From NCBI GenBank assembly GCA_002368805.1, contig DFFH01000017.1, positions 606 through 21,614 on the forward strand: a stretch of DNA of 21,009 bases. Reading direction: 5' to 3'. Shown here one piece after another: positions 6,767 through 13,762 of the stretch. Made by a program: the position numbers and the translations under genes. Under the pieces are notes generated by a model. The model had not been told where the DNA came from, ran no database searches, and saw only the letters and a program-made list of their open reading frames with translations. Each line of letters opens with the position of its first letter. The stretch's first letter is position 1. The stretch comes from Mageeibacillus sp. UBA3781 (GTDB lineage Bacteria > Bacillota > Clostridia > Saccharofermentanales > Saccharofermentanaceae).

Positions 6767-6775
6767 TGATATAAT
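6767..6775 (+). promoter_or_regulatory. Extended -10 promoter for the kinase gene
   Basis: TATAAT at 6770-6775 is preceded by TGA, the extended -10 form; no good -35 lies 17 nt upstream. It is 47 nt before the kinase start and diverges from the leader promoter. Confidence 0.5.
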
Positions 6776-6822
6776 CGATCCTAAGAAATGAAAGACAGAT
6801 CTATAAGAAACAGGGAAGAGCT

Positions 6823-7353
6823 ATGACTCAAAAGATGCACAAATTGATAATTCTCAGGGGCAACTCCGGCAGCGGAAAAACGACGGTAGCGAAAGACCTT
6901 CAGAAGAAACTGGGGAATAATACGATGATCATTTCCCAGGATGCCATACGCCGTGAAATGCTTATGGTTAGTGACGGCCCGGAGACCAAGGCGCTGCCTC
7001 TATTGAAGGAACTGCTCCGTTATGGAAGTGATCACTGTGAGATCGTAATTCTCGAAGGGATTCTTGTAGCAGATTGGTATCGTTCTTTGTTTGAACTGGC
7101 AAATGAACTATATGGGAATGATGTATATGCATATTACTTTGATATTCCCTTTGAAGAGACTCTGAATCGTCATAAGACACGGGCAAAGAGCAATGAATTC
7201 GGCGAAGAAGCGATGAGAGAATGGTGGGTAGAAAAGGATTATTCCGATGTTCTGAATGAGACCGCCATTACGGAAGAAAAAGACCGGGAAAGCATAGTAA
7301 AAGAGATCTGTGATCGCATCGATTTTTTCTCATTAATACCTGAAAAAATGTAG
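6823..7353 (+). CDS. P-loop kinase of the AAA_33/zeta-like group
   Basis: This 176-aa protein begins with a strong P-loop, ILRGNSGSGKTT (Lys 19). A QDAIRREML segment follows, where zeta-toxin and polynucleotide-kinase-like enzymes place a catalytic Asp. Later comes VILEGIL (Walker B-like strand) and a lid-like FDIPFEETLNRHKTRAKSNEFGEEAMREWW. Members phosphorylate small molecules or RNA/DNA ends; databases often call this type uridine kinase-like, but the substrate cannot be read from sequence. The ATG is supported by GGGAAG 4-9 nt upstream and a promoter at 6767-6775. It stands alone; the next gene, a small toxin, has its own promoter beginning at the kinase stop codon. No antitoxin is adjacent on its own strand, so a zeta-type toxin role is not favoured. 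Confidence 0.75.
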   Translation: MTQKMHKLIILRGNSGSGKTTVAKDLQKKLGNNTMIISQDAIRREMLMVSDGPETKALPLLKELLRYGSDHCEIVILEGILVADWYRSLFELANELYGNDVYAYYFDIPFEETLNRHKTRAKSNEFGEEAMREWWVEKDYSDVLNETAITEEKDRESIVKEICDRIDFFSLIPEKM

Positions 7354-7379
7354 AAAAAATGTTCGATTTATAGTACAAT
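7351..7379 (+). promoter_or_regulatory. Promoter of the type I toxin mRNA
   Basis: TAGAAA (7351-7356), a 17-nt spacer and TACAAT (7374-7379) predict a start near 7386, which is the first base of the left inverted-repeat arm. The -35 element overlaps the stop codon of the kinase gene. Confidence 0.55.
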
Positions 7380-7465
7380 ATGTATGAGCACAGTCTGCTC
7401 AATGGGCGGTTGCCTTCGTTCTCAAGCGTCCCTTCGGGGATAGTCCGAGAAAGGGGGTATGCTTT

Positions 7466-7582
7466 ATGACAAGTTTTGAGATCGTTTCGATCGTAATTGC
7501 CGTCATCAGTCTGATGATTAGTGTAGTTGCACTCGTTCTGAAGCTGTTTGCGTACCTCGACGAGAGGTATAAGCGCAAATAA
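7466..7582 (+). CDS. Type I toxin-like small membrane peptide (Hol_Tox-like)
   Basis: This 38-codon frame starts at ATG 7466, 7 nt after AAGGGGG, and reads as a short charged start, one long hydrophobic helix (IVSIVIAVISLMISVVALVL, residues 6-25) and a basic tail (DERYKRK). That is the pattern of the putative holin-like toxin family (MTxFE... start, one membrane helix, charged end), small peptides that depolarise the membrane when overproduced. Context supports the call: its own promoter, a leader that can mask the ribosome site, a flanking inverted repeat, a hairpin 2 nt after the stop, and a strong antisense promoter facing it. Toxicity is inferred. Confidence 0.75.
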   Translation: MTSFEIVSIVIAVISLMISVVALVLKLFAYLDERYKRK

Positions 7583-7662
7583 AAACTCACCCATTGGATT
7601 GGAAGCCTGGGTGAGTTAATCAAACTATTCAAGGCAACCGTCCTCGCGGACTGTGCTCCTCT
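7577..7662 (-). ncRNA. Predicted antisense RNA antitoxin (about 85 nt)
   Basis: A minus-strand promoter at 7669-7697 predicts a start near 7662. Transcription runs toward the toxin gene and should end at the hairpin 7584-7617, where the minus strand continues as GTTTTTATTT, a good terminator tail. The RNA would be complementary to the 3' end of the toxin mRNA, including the right inverted-repeat arm and the last codons or stop. This convergent layout with overlapping 3' ends is that of known type I systems such as txpA/ratA and par/fst. Existence is predicted from promoter and terminator only. Confidence 0.6.
7584..7617. terminator. Shared hairpin at the 3' end of toxin and antisense RNA
   Basis: AACTCACCC (7584-7592) pairs perfectly with GGGTGAGTT (7609-7617). 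The minus-strand side has a run of T; the plus-strand side (TTAATC) is weak, so some toxin mRNA may read through into the right repeat arm. Confidence 0.75.
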
Positions 7663-7668
7663 GCTTGT

Positions 7669-7697
7669 ATTGTATCATTACCGTATGAAAACGTCAA
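7669..7697 (-). promoter_or_regulatory. Strong promoter of the antisense RNA
   Basis: On the minus strand TTGACG (7697-7692), a 17-nt spacer and TACAAT (7674-7669). It is closer to consensus than the toxin promoter, as expected if antitoxin RNA is in excess. Confidence 0.7.
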
Positions 7698-7739
7698 TTT
7701 GACTGTGGCTATTTTCAACTCTGTAGTTGAGATTTATAA

Positions 7740-8339
7740 ACCGCTGATAAAAGAATACCATACCAGCACTTTAATGGCATTATCGAAAAGTATATTGATA
7801 GGATAGTATTTGCTAATCCCGGATCCATTCGTATCGGCAGATCGCAGATGCTCAAGGGACGAATATCTCAGCCGCGCAATAAGAATCTTCTTAAGATGTT
7901 CAATCTTATCGGAATCGGTGAACATGCCGGAAGCGGTGTTCCTGATATCTTTGACGTGTGGAAAACGGAGAAGTTTGCAGATCCCGTTATTGAAGAACGT
8001 TCGGGACGTGATGGCGGACCTGACAGAACCACGGTTACATTGCCGTTGGTCAGTGTTGATCATGCCCTTTCTGCTGAAGGGCATGAAAAAGGGCATGAAA
8101 AAGGGCAAAGAAAAGGGCAAAGAAAATCGAATGCAATTGACGTGCGTCGAGCAGAAATATGTTCGATTATATCTCAGTCATCCGAGATTACTGTATCGGA
8201 TATCGCTGATAAACTTGGATTATCAGAAAAACAAGTTAGAGGAGATATAGACTTCTTAAGGCGAGGCGGACACATAACTCGTGAGGAATCAACAAAAAAA
8301 GGTAAATGGATTGTCGTTAAAATATATACGAATGATTGA
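7740..8339 (+). pseudogene. C-terminal remnant of an AlbA_2/HATPase-type transcriptional regulator
   Basis: In one frame from 7740, just after a TAA, the sequence reads GIIEKYIDRIVFANPGSIRIG and continues through RISQPRNKNLLKMFNLIGIGEHAGSGVPDIFDVW. That is the signature of the ATP-binding half of AlbA_2/RecG-like regulators (NPG, PRN, IGxGExAGSG motifs). A repetitive EK/QRK linker (GHEKGHEKGQRKGQRK) and a winged-helix segment (SEITVSDIADKLGLSEKQVRGDID) follow, which is the family's usual tail. The N-terminal AlbA-like DNA-binding half, about 300 residues, is missing, and the fragment has no start codon with a ribosome site, so it is called broken. ATG 7848 falls inside a conserved motif. The lost part may have been removed when the toxin locus entered; that is speculation. 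Confidence 0.75.
8061..8126 (+). repeat. Short hairpin and four 12-nt tandem repeats
   Basis: Four units beginning GGGCA occur with an exact 12-nt period (8079-8126), the first two GGGCATGAAAAA and the next two GGGCAAAGAAAA. CATGCCCTT (8061-8069) is the reverse complement of AAGGGCATG (8077-8085). They encode the EK/QRK linker of the broken regulator and probably arose by replication slippage. Confidence 0.8.
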
Positions 8340-8428
8340 CAATACAGATCAACTTACGGGGAAGGATTTCTTATAACGTGCAACATATCTATATGAAGCA
8401 TCGTCTTATTTGCATGGAGGGCTTTCAT

Positions 8429-9700
8429 ATGAGGTATGTGGATTTGAAAAACAGAGCGGTGGCAGCGGCTATTACAGTTGGTATAGTATTCTCTTTTTCT
8501 GCGTGCAAGAGCGAAAAGAAAAACGACTCGGGCAAGGTCGGAAGAAAAGAGACATCGGATATGGTCGTCTCGAAGAAAGACACGGATAAGACGGATCCGA
8601 CAGACAAGGATAAAGCTACACCCGTGCCATCGGTTACAACTTCTGTGCCGTCAAAGAGTATAGATGAATTAAAGAAAATCGACGGGCCTATGCTTACGGT
8701 CGGTTGTGAAAATGTAGGACCGTTTGATTACTATGAAGATGAGTGTAGAGGCTGTACATATATCGTTTACTATAATGGTCAGGTGGAAAGGATCTCCGAA
8801 CACTCGATGAGTGATCCTGTTGAAGCTACTGCAGAGATTCCGGATGATGCTCTTCTCAGTTTCTACGAATTCTGCCTGAAATACGGAGATGGCAAGGCAT
8901 TTGCCGGCTACAGTGAAGATGTCTGTGACGGCACGATGTATTATTTTACCTATTTTGATGAAAGAGGACAGAGACATGATATATATGGCGGGTACTGTTA
9001 TGCAGTGGATGTCCTGATGGATATTGTCGATCGTGTCGGCGCATATTTCGATCCGGATTTTTCCATCCCGTGCCAGAACAGGATCGGAGGATATAAAGGA
9101 CTTCTGGATACAGTCACGAATCTTTCCAGTCCTCAGATCCGAAGAATAGACCAGCTCCCGGATGATGTGGTTCTCGAAACGGGTGTGGATCTTAAGTATG
9201 CCAAGTACTTTTATGAATATACGTACACGACGACGGAAGATGCGGAGAAAGGCCCGATCGTGTGCTATGTTTCCAATATCGGTGTTCTCGTCGCCATGAA
9301 GAATAACCGCAACTGGGATGTGACGGATCTGATCATCGAAGTGAACGGCAGAGAACTTCACGCGCAATGGGATCCTGCGACGTATAACACCTATCCGCTT
9401 GCGCAGATGCTGAGTGAACAGAAATCCATCACCGTCGAGATGGATGATTGGGATTTCGGAAAAGAAGGATATGTCAAGGATCTGAAAAGAAACGGTCCTC
9501 TTGTAAATGTCATGTGTAAACCCGGAAGTATTGTCATGTGCATGACATCTACGGGAAATGACGTGCTTCGTATCGTTACGCGGGAAAATGAGTGCAAATG
9601 TGTTACTGTTGCCACGATCAATTCCGTGACAGAGGAAGAGCTTCTGGAGATCTTCGGCGAGGGCCCGGTTACTGTCACGATCTCCATTCCAGCTGCTTAG
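8429..9700 (+). CDS. Uncharacterised lipoprotein
   Basis: This 423-aa predicted surface lipoprotein has a signal peptide of a basic start, the hydrophobic stretch AVAAAITVGIVFSF and lipobox FSAC, with Cys 26 as the lipidation site. A Lys/Asp/Thr-rich linker of about 50 residues follows, then a globular part with paired-cysteine motifs (YEDECRGCTYIVYY) and acidic strands. No catalytic motif or named family is recognised. ATG 8429 is chosen because GGAGG lies 8 nt upstream and the signal peptide begins there; a longer frame to 8336 lacks both. Its last 26 bases overlap the 3' end of the opposing gene. It resembles the other lipoproteins downstream only in its export signal and linker. Confidence 0.75.
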   Translation: MRYVDLKNRAVAAAITVGIVFSFSACKSEKKNDSGKVGRKETSDMVVSKKDTDKTDPTDKDKATPVPSVTTSVPSKSIDELKKIDGPMLTVGCENVGPFDYYEDECRGCTYIVYYNGQVERISEHSMSDPVEATAEIPDDALLSFYEFCLKYGDGKAFAGYSEDVCDGTMYYFTYFDERGQRHDIYGGYCYAVDVLMDIVDRVGAYFDPDFSIPCQNRIGGYKGLLDTVTNLSSPQIRRIDQLPDDVVLETGVDLKYAKYFYEYTYTTTEDAEKGPIVCYVSNIGVLVAMKNNRNWDVTDLIIEVNGRELHAQWDPATYNTYPLAQMLSEQKSITVEMDDWDFGKEGYVKDLKRNGPLVNVMCKPGSIVMCMTSTGNDVLRIVTRENECKCVTVATINSVTEEELLEIFGEGPVTVTISIPAA

Positions 9701-10538
9701 CGCTCTGGAGTTTGTCGTAGTAGGCGCGGCTGACTTCGTGTTCGTGATCGAGGAGTTCGTTTTTCTTTTTTCTTAGCTCATTTATTTCTTCTATGACCAG
9801 GAAGAGAGCTTCATTGAGCTTTCGGATTTTGACGGCCTTTTGCAGAAAATATGTTAATAAGAACACTGCAAAAAAACTGCCGTATAAGAAGTAGAACTCA
9901 GTAGCACCGAAGGTCGTATAGAGATAAATGCCTAAGATAAAAAGGCCGGCTAGCATAAATGCGAATATATACAAGAAAAGCTTTAACGTAAGGTCGCTGC
10001 TATCGATCCACTTTAAAGCATACCATACCCATTTCTTACGTGCTTCGATCCGCATTTTAATGCGCATCACCTTATCCTCCAGAACTGCTTCCTTCGATTC
10101 GAGTGCCAGAATTTGTTTTCTAGTGTCCTGATACTCTTCGTAAAGTGCGTCCGCTTCTTTGATGTGCTGGAAATACGCTTTCTCAGAACCCTTCGTCTGC
10201 TCGAGATAGGGCTTGAGGTCATCGCCTCTCTGCGTGAGATGGTGTGAATCGATGGAAAGACTATCGACGGAAGAGATCTCAGATCTGGCGAGCCAGAGAC
10301 CACAAAGAGCAGGGAAACTGGGAGAGGATTTCTTATTTAAGAACTCCAGGGCGTCTCTTGCTGTGCCGAAGTCTTTCTCGGAGAGTTTCTCAAAAGCGAA
10401 AGAAAGAAGCTTATCCTCGTTAAAGTAGTCGAACTGATAAGACTTATCACAATACGGGCAGATATAGATTCTTTTCTCGTCATCATAAAGAAGCGCGGCA
10501 CCACATTTCGGACAATCATGACTTCGGATCAGGCTCAT
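9675..10538 (-). CDS. Zinc-ribbon, coiled-coil, two-helix membrane protein (paralogue B)
   Basis: This 287-aa protein has four parts: an N-terminal zinc ribbon (C9-x2-C12 and C27-x2-C30), a helical repeat-like region, a coiled coil (about 125-168), and two membrane helices (about 185-207 and 212-233). A second coiled coil (236-280) ends the protein. The ribbon and coiled coils are probably both cytoplasmic, with a short loop outside. It is clearly related to the gene upstream: same order of parts, same ribbon spacing, same length, low identity. Its ATG overlaps the upstream stop by 4 nt (ATGA), with GAGGTGGA as ribosome site, so the two are translationally coupled and may form a complex. Function is not known; sensing or scaffolding is a guess. 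Confidence 0.75.
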   Translation of the reverse strand: MSLIRSHDCPKCGAALLYDDEKRIYICPYCDKSYQFDYFNEDKLLSFAFEKLSEKDFGTARDALEFLNKKSSPSFPALCGLWLARSEISSVDSLSIDSHHLTQRGDDLKPYLEQTKGSEKAYFQHIKEADALYEEYQDTRKQILALESKEAVLEDKVMRIKMRIEARKKWVWYALKWIDSSDLTLKLFLYIFAFMLAGLFILGIYLYTTFGATEFYFLYGSFFAVFLLTYFLQKAVKIRKLNEALFLVIEEINELRKKKNELLDHEHEVSRAYYDKLQSAKQLEWRS

Positions 10539-11425
10539 CTTTCCACCTCACCGAACATGGTCTTCTCAAGATTCATCGCTTCCTGGATCTCTGCGATATA
10601 CCCATCCTGGATCTTATCGCTTTTCGCCTTTGACTCATCCAGTTTCCGGCGAAGTTCTTTTTCCTTATCTATAAGAGCGGCCAGATCTTTCTTCATCTTA
10701 GCGATCTTATTGGCCTTGAATGCTTTGTAGATGAGTACACAAGGGATAATAACCGCGAGACTGAGAAAGAGAAAGGGAAGACCGAAATATTCCACGCCTA
10801 TCCGAATACCGACTGCAGCAAAGAAGAACAGGAGTACTATCACCAGTCCGATAAGATCGGAAATATTGTCATCGCTTTTTGCCAAAGAGGATGTGACTTG
10901 GTACGCATTCGTCATATTATGACAGTAAGCATCGATCTGTCTGGTTTTATCCAGGATCTTACTACCGATATCGTTACAATCTTTCTGGCAGGCTTGATCT
11001 TCCTTGACGGATTCCTGATACTTCTTCGATATCTCGGCGGCATTCTTGATGTGCCCGAAATACTGTAGACCGATGTGATCGGCATGTTCAATACTGTAGG
11101 TGAAATGCTTGTCCTCCGTATCGATCGGGAAATCCTCGATGTCGAGCGAATAGAGAGATTCGATCTTCTCATCGCAGAAGAGAAGACCGCGTAACACAGC
11201 GGCATCGTGAGGATCCTTCTCCGAAAGTTCTTCAAACATCTTCCGGGCGGCGTTAAATTCGCCTCTGCCAAGGGCACGGTTGGCGACTGAAAGGAGGTTT
11301 GCGGTTTCGAAGTAGTCGAAGTCAAAGGTCATCCCACAGAAATCGCAGGAGTAAATAAGCTTATCCGTATCGATAAGCAGTTCACCACCGCACTTCGGAC
11401 AGTCATGGCTCATGAAGAGCGTCAT
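10535..11425 (-). CDS. Zinc-ribbon, coiled-coil, two-helix membrane protein (paralogue A)
   Basis: This 296-aa first gene of a two-gene minus-strand operon opens with a zinc ribbon, HDCPKCGG...YSCDFCG (C9, C12, C27, C30). A region with a tetratricopeptide-like feel follows (ALGRGEFNAARKMFEELSEKDP), then helical linkers, two membrane helices (about 190-209 and 214-234) and a strongly charged coiled coil to the end. The start has GGGGG 5 nt upstream and a promoter at 11470-11497; Met 5 is less likely. The conserved aspects shared with the neighbour are the ribbon, a DFDYF-like motif just after it and the membrane topology. No enzymatic motif is seen. Confidence 0.75.
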   Translation of the reverse strand: MTLFMSHDCPKCGGELLIDTDKLIYSCDFCGMTFDFDYFETANLLSVANRALGRGEFNAARKMFEELSEKDPHDAAVLRGLLFCDEKIESLYSLDIEDFPIDTEDKHFTYSIEHADHIGLQYFGHIKNAAEISKKYQESVKEDQACQKDCNDIGSKILDKTRQIDAYCHNMTNAYQVTSSLAKSDDNISDLIGLVIVLLFFFAAVGIRIGVEYFGLPFLFLSLAVIIPCVLIYKAFKANKIAKMKKDLAALIDKEKELRRKLDESKAKSDKIQDGYIAEIQEAMNLEKTMFGEVER

Positions 11426-11469
11426 AAATCCCCCAAACCTCTTTCCTCGTCAAAGATCTTTTCTCTACC

Positions 11470-11497
11470 ATTATAGCAAATATGAAAAATCCGTCAT
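11470..11497 (-). promoter_or_regulatory. Promoter of the zinc-ribbon membrane operon
   Basis: On the minus strand ATGACG (11497-11492), a 16-nt spacer and TATAAT (11475-11470) preceded by TGC (extended -10). It lies 45 nt from the start codon and diverges from the metalloprotease-like gene. Confidence 0.6.
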
Positions 11498-11564
11498 TTA
11501 TTTCGTGCGGAAAAAGGGTATAAATTTCTTGTTAGCATAAAGTGGACACTATGGGGGTATATTT

Positions 11565-12974
11565 GTGAAACGATTGACATCACTTCTTCTTGCGCTCTGT
11601 ATATCGGGATCACTTCTTTCCGGATGCAAGGGAAAAGAGAAGAATACGGAAACAACATCGGATAAATCAACCGTGGAGACGACGGCGGATCCCCGATCCG
11701 AAAGCTCGGAAAGCTCATCAGAAGCTCCGTCAGTAACGACGTCTTCCGAGACTTCGGAGTCCTCTGAATCTACCACGGAGACAGAGCCCCTAGATCCGAA
11801 AAAACAGGAAGCGATCGAAGCGGCAAAAGCACATGGCCTTACGGAAGAAGATCTTGGCGGAGAATATGAGATGTTCCTGAAGTTTCAGCAAGCTCTGGAA
11901 GAGAATACCACGGTCGGAGAATATAAGGAGTTCATATACCGGATCTTTCCTGTGATCGCCTATGCGTCTGAATATGTGGATGACAGCTATTTCTTCCAGC
12001 GCGTCAGCTCACTTTCGATCACGAAAGATGAACTTGAAGACAGTATCAACGGCCAGTACAATTCGGAAAACAATCTGTACCTGAAGACGAGTCTTTTTGA
12101 AAATGACCCGGATCGACTGCCGGATGTGCTTTTTCATGAGCTGATGCATTTTCTGGACTATAACATCAACGGAGTGAAGACCTGCGTATATATTGATGAG
12201 AATGGGAAACACCTGTCCCCGGCGGAAGTTGCATACTTTACGGACGAAGAGATGGACAAACTGATCACCTGTCCGGAGTCCCTGATCGTAACTGAGCCCG
12301 GCGCGGAGATCTATACTTCGAAGTTTCTGACGGGCGCGCCGTATGCGTATAAGGACGGCGTGACCTTCTTAAGCTGCATCGAGTACATCATGGGAGAAGA
12401 GTATATGAAGAAGCTCTTCTTCAGCTGGGATACGGATGCGCTCTTTGAGGAGCTTTTCATGGAGGCCGGATATACGCATCAGGAGTATATGAAGGCAAGC
12501 AGGACGTTGAATAACCTCGCAAGGTCCGATCTTTATTCTTTCCCGGAAGATGCCGCATCGCCGGAAGATCTCCTGATCGACCTTTATACGCACTATAAGG
12601 GCGGCAACTGGAAGGAAGATAAGAAGTTCCTTTCCTTCATCAAGAACTTCAACGGTATCGGACTGGAAGGCTGGAGACGCTCGAAGAATGCGGAGTTTAT
12701 CGGTGGGATCGTGTACCAGACATGGGAACAGTTCGAGAAACTCGAGAAGCTCTTCACGGATGATATTCCCGAGACACTGGACCTCGATCATCCGTACCCG
12801 ACGCTTTTCATGCGTGATGGGGAGCTTCTCTTCGGATCCATGGCGACCGTTGCCGATCCCGCAGGCGGGGAGAAGTATAGAGCCTACGTCACCTATGAAT
12901 GGGATTTTGAAAACGATCGAAGGACCGGATACTCGATACAGCGCATCGATGGATATGTGGAGAAATACTTCTAG
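11565..12974 (+). CDS. Lipoprotein with HExxH metalloprotease-like domain
   Basis: This 469-aa lipoprotein has the signal peptide MKRLTSLLLALCISGSLLSGC with Cys 21 as lipidation site. A long Ser/Thr/Glu linker to about residue 80 probably spans the cell wall. The globular part contains LFHELMHFLD, a classic zinc HExxH (His 191, Glu 192, His 195). A downstream GAEIY (246-250) could give the third ligand, Glu 248, as in gluzincins. No exact peptidase family is recognised. GTG 11565 is used because TGGGGGT lies 8 nt upstream and the frame opens with the signal peptide. It is transcribed away from the zinc-ribbon operon. Substrate unknown; a surface protein or peptide is likely. Confidence 0.75.
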   Translation: MKRLTSLLLALCISGSLLSGCKGKEKNTETTSDKSTVETTADPRSESSESSSEAPSVTTSSETSESSESTTETEPLDPKKQEAIEAAKAHGLTEEDLGGEYEMFLKFQQALEENTTVGEYKEFIYRIFPVIAYASEYVDDSYFFQRVSSLSITKDELEDSINGQYNSENNLYLKTSLFENDPDRLPDVLFHELMHFLDYNINGVKTCVYIDENGKHLSPAEVAYFTDEEMDKLITCPESLIVTEPGAEIYTSKFLTGAPYAYKDGVTFLSCIEYIMGEEYMKKLFFSWDTDALFEELFMEAGYTHQEYMKASRTLNNLARSDLYSFPEDAASPEDLLIDLYTHYKGGNWKEDKKFLSFIKNFNGIGLEGWRRSKNAEFIGGIVYQTWEQFEKLEKLFTDDIPETLDLDHPYPTLFMRDGELLFGSMATVADPAGGEKYRAYVTYEWDFENDRRTGYSIQRIDGYVEKYF

Positions 12975-13055
12975 ATCTGTTTTTCAGTAAAGAAACCGTC
13001 AGAGATGTTCATCTGTGTTAACATGAAGTAAAATCAGCATAAGGAAGTACGGAAC

Positions 13056-13229
13056 ATGGCAAAGAGCATGCGGCAAAAGGTAACGAAATATATCTCCGGC
13101 CAGTATGGCGTGGATCCAGAGTTCCCATGGGATGGCGATGACACGAGTGCGGTGTTCCGTGCGGTGCGCGGCCCAAGGTCGGTCCCGAATTCTCTCCGGT
13201 ACGCGCTGGATGAAGAACCGGATGCGTGA
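13056..13229 (+). pseudogene. Chimeric remnant: MmcQ/YjbR-like start joined to an EVE-like end
   Basis: This 57-codon frame runs from ATG 13056, with AAGGA 10 nt upstream. Residues 8 to about 35 (KVTKYISGQYGVDPEFPW...AVFR) match the first strand-helix unit of MmcQ/YjbR proteins, normally about 110 residues long. It then passes directly into AVRGPRSVPNSLRYALDE, the C-terminal signature of an EVE-like protein found in Clostridia. The join falls where a full MmcQ protein would continue RH..., so a large in-frame internal deletion of a fused or adjacent gene pair is likely. The frame is still open and could be translated. The same C-terminal motif recurs at 16081-16136. Confidence 0.55.
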
Positions 13230-13246
13230 GAGGGCGAGGTAGGATC

Positions 13247-13762
13247 ATGGGGAAAGAACATCTGGAACTGCGAAGCGCGGATGCGCTCGAACACGATGAG
13301 ATCTTGAAGTTCCGTAAAAAACTGATCGGGGATCGCGTGGTGACGATCCTTTGTTTCCTGATTCTGGATATCGGTTTTATAGCCGGGACAGTGGCGTGCC
13401 TTGCTCTAAAACAGTGGGGCAGAAGTGTTCTTCTGATCCCAAGCACGCTGGTTTTCTTGTTTTTATCGGTGGTCCTTCTTATGGATCATGATAAAAAGCC
13501 GAAGGCGATCAAGAACAGAGAATATATGGTCAGTGAAGGAACAGTATATAAGAAGAGCCATGGCGGGTCGATGCGGCATCCTCAGGGGTTCCTGACGGTG
13601 GAGAATAAGGACGGATCGAGAGGAAGATACAAGGTGATCCCGTCTGTATTTAATAAAGCAAAGGAAGGCTCTTCGTGTCTTATCATCAAGTACGATAACG
13701 AGGAAGCGGATCCGAAGAGATTTACCAGAGATATCGTGATCTGGAAAAGTAAGGAAGAATAA
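13247..13762 (+). CDS. Small two-helix membrane protein
   Basis: This 171-aa protein is not assigned to a family. A charged N-terminal cytoplasmic part (to about residue 35) is followed by two membrane helices (VVTILCFLILDIGFIAGTVACLAL and VLLIPSTLVFLFLSVVLLM), with a short WGRS turn between. A soluble C-terminal part of about 80 residues follows, rich in beta strands (YMVSEGTVYKK, GFLTVENKDG, YKVIPSVF). ATG 13247 is chosen for the GAGGTAGG just upstream; an in-frame start at 13226 lies inside the previous remnant. The stop codon is immediately followed by the ATG of the serine hydrolase, so they are probably co-expressed. Confidence 0.65.
   Translation: MGKEHLELRSADALEHDEILKFRKKLIGDRVVTILCFLILDIGFIAGTVACLALKQWGRSVLLIPSTLVFLFLSVVLLMDHDKKPKAIKNREYMVSEGTVYKKSHGGSMRHPQGFLTVENKDGSRGRYKVIPSVFNKAKEGSSCLIIKYDNEEADPKRFTRDIVIWKSKEE

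Larger units (their letters stand above)
7386..7658. repeat. Interrupted inverted repeat enclosing the small toxin gene
   Basis: GAGCACAGTC (7386-7395) and CGGTTGCCTT (7407-7416) are exact reverse complements of 7649-7658 and 7631-7640. In a full-length mRNA the two ends would zip together, the long-distance 5'-3' pairing known from several type I toxin mRNAs. The toxin mRNA and the antisense RNA therefore also begin with nearly the same sequence. Between the left arm and the ORF, UCCCUU (7429-7434) can pair with the AAGGGG ribosome site (7451-7456). Confidence 0.75.

Noticed and set aside
6823..7353. Kinase read as a zeta-type toxin
   Set aside because: It has a P-loop like zeta toxins, but no epsilon-like antitoxin is adjacent and the group includes many metabolic kinases.
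7268..7632. Two minus-strand frames (108 and 77 aa) across the toxin locus
   Set aside because: They span promoter, hairpin and toxin gene, with no ribosome sites; the plus-strand 38-aa frame explains the region better.
8079..8126. 12-nt tandem repeats considered as a CRISPR or regulatory iteron array
   Set aside because: Period too short, no spacers, and the units encode the EK-rich linker common in this regulator family.
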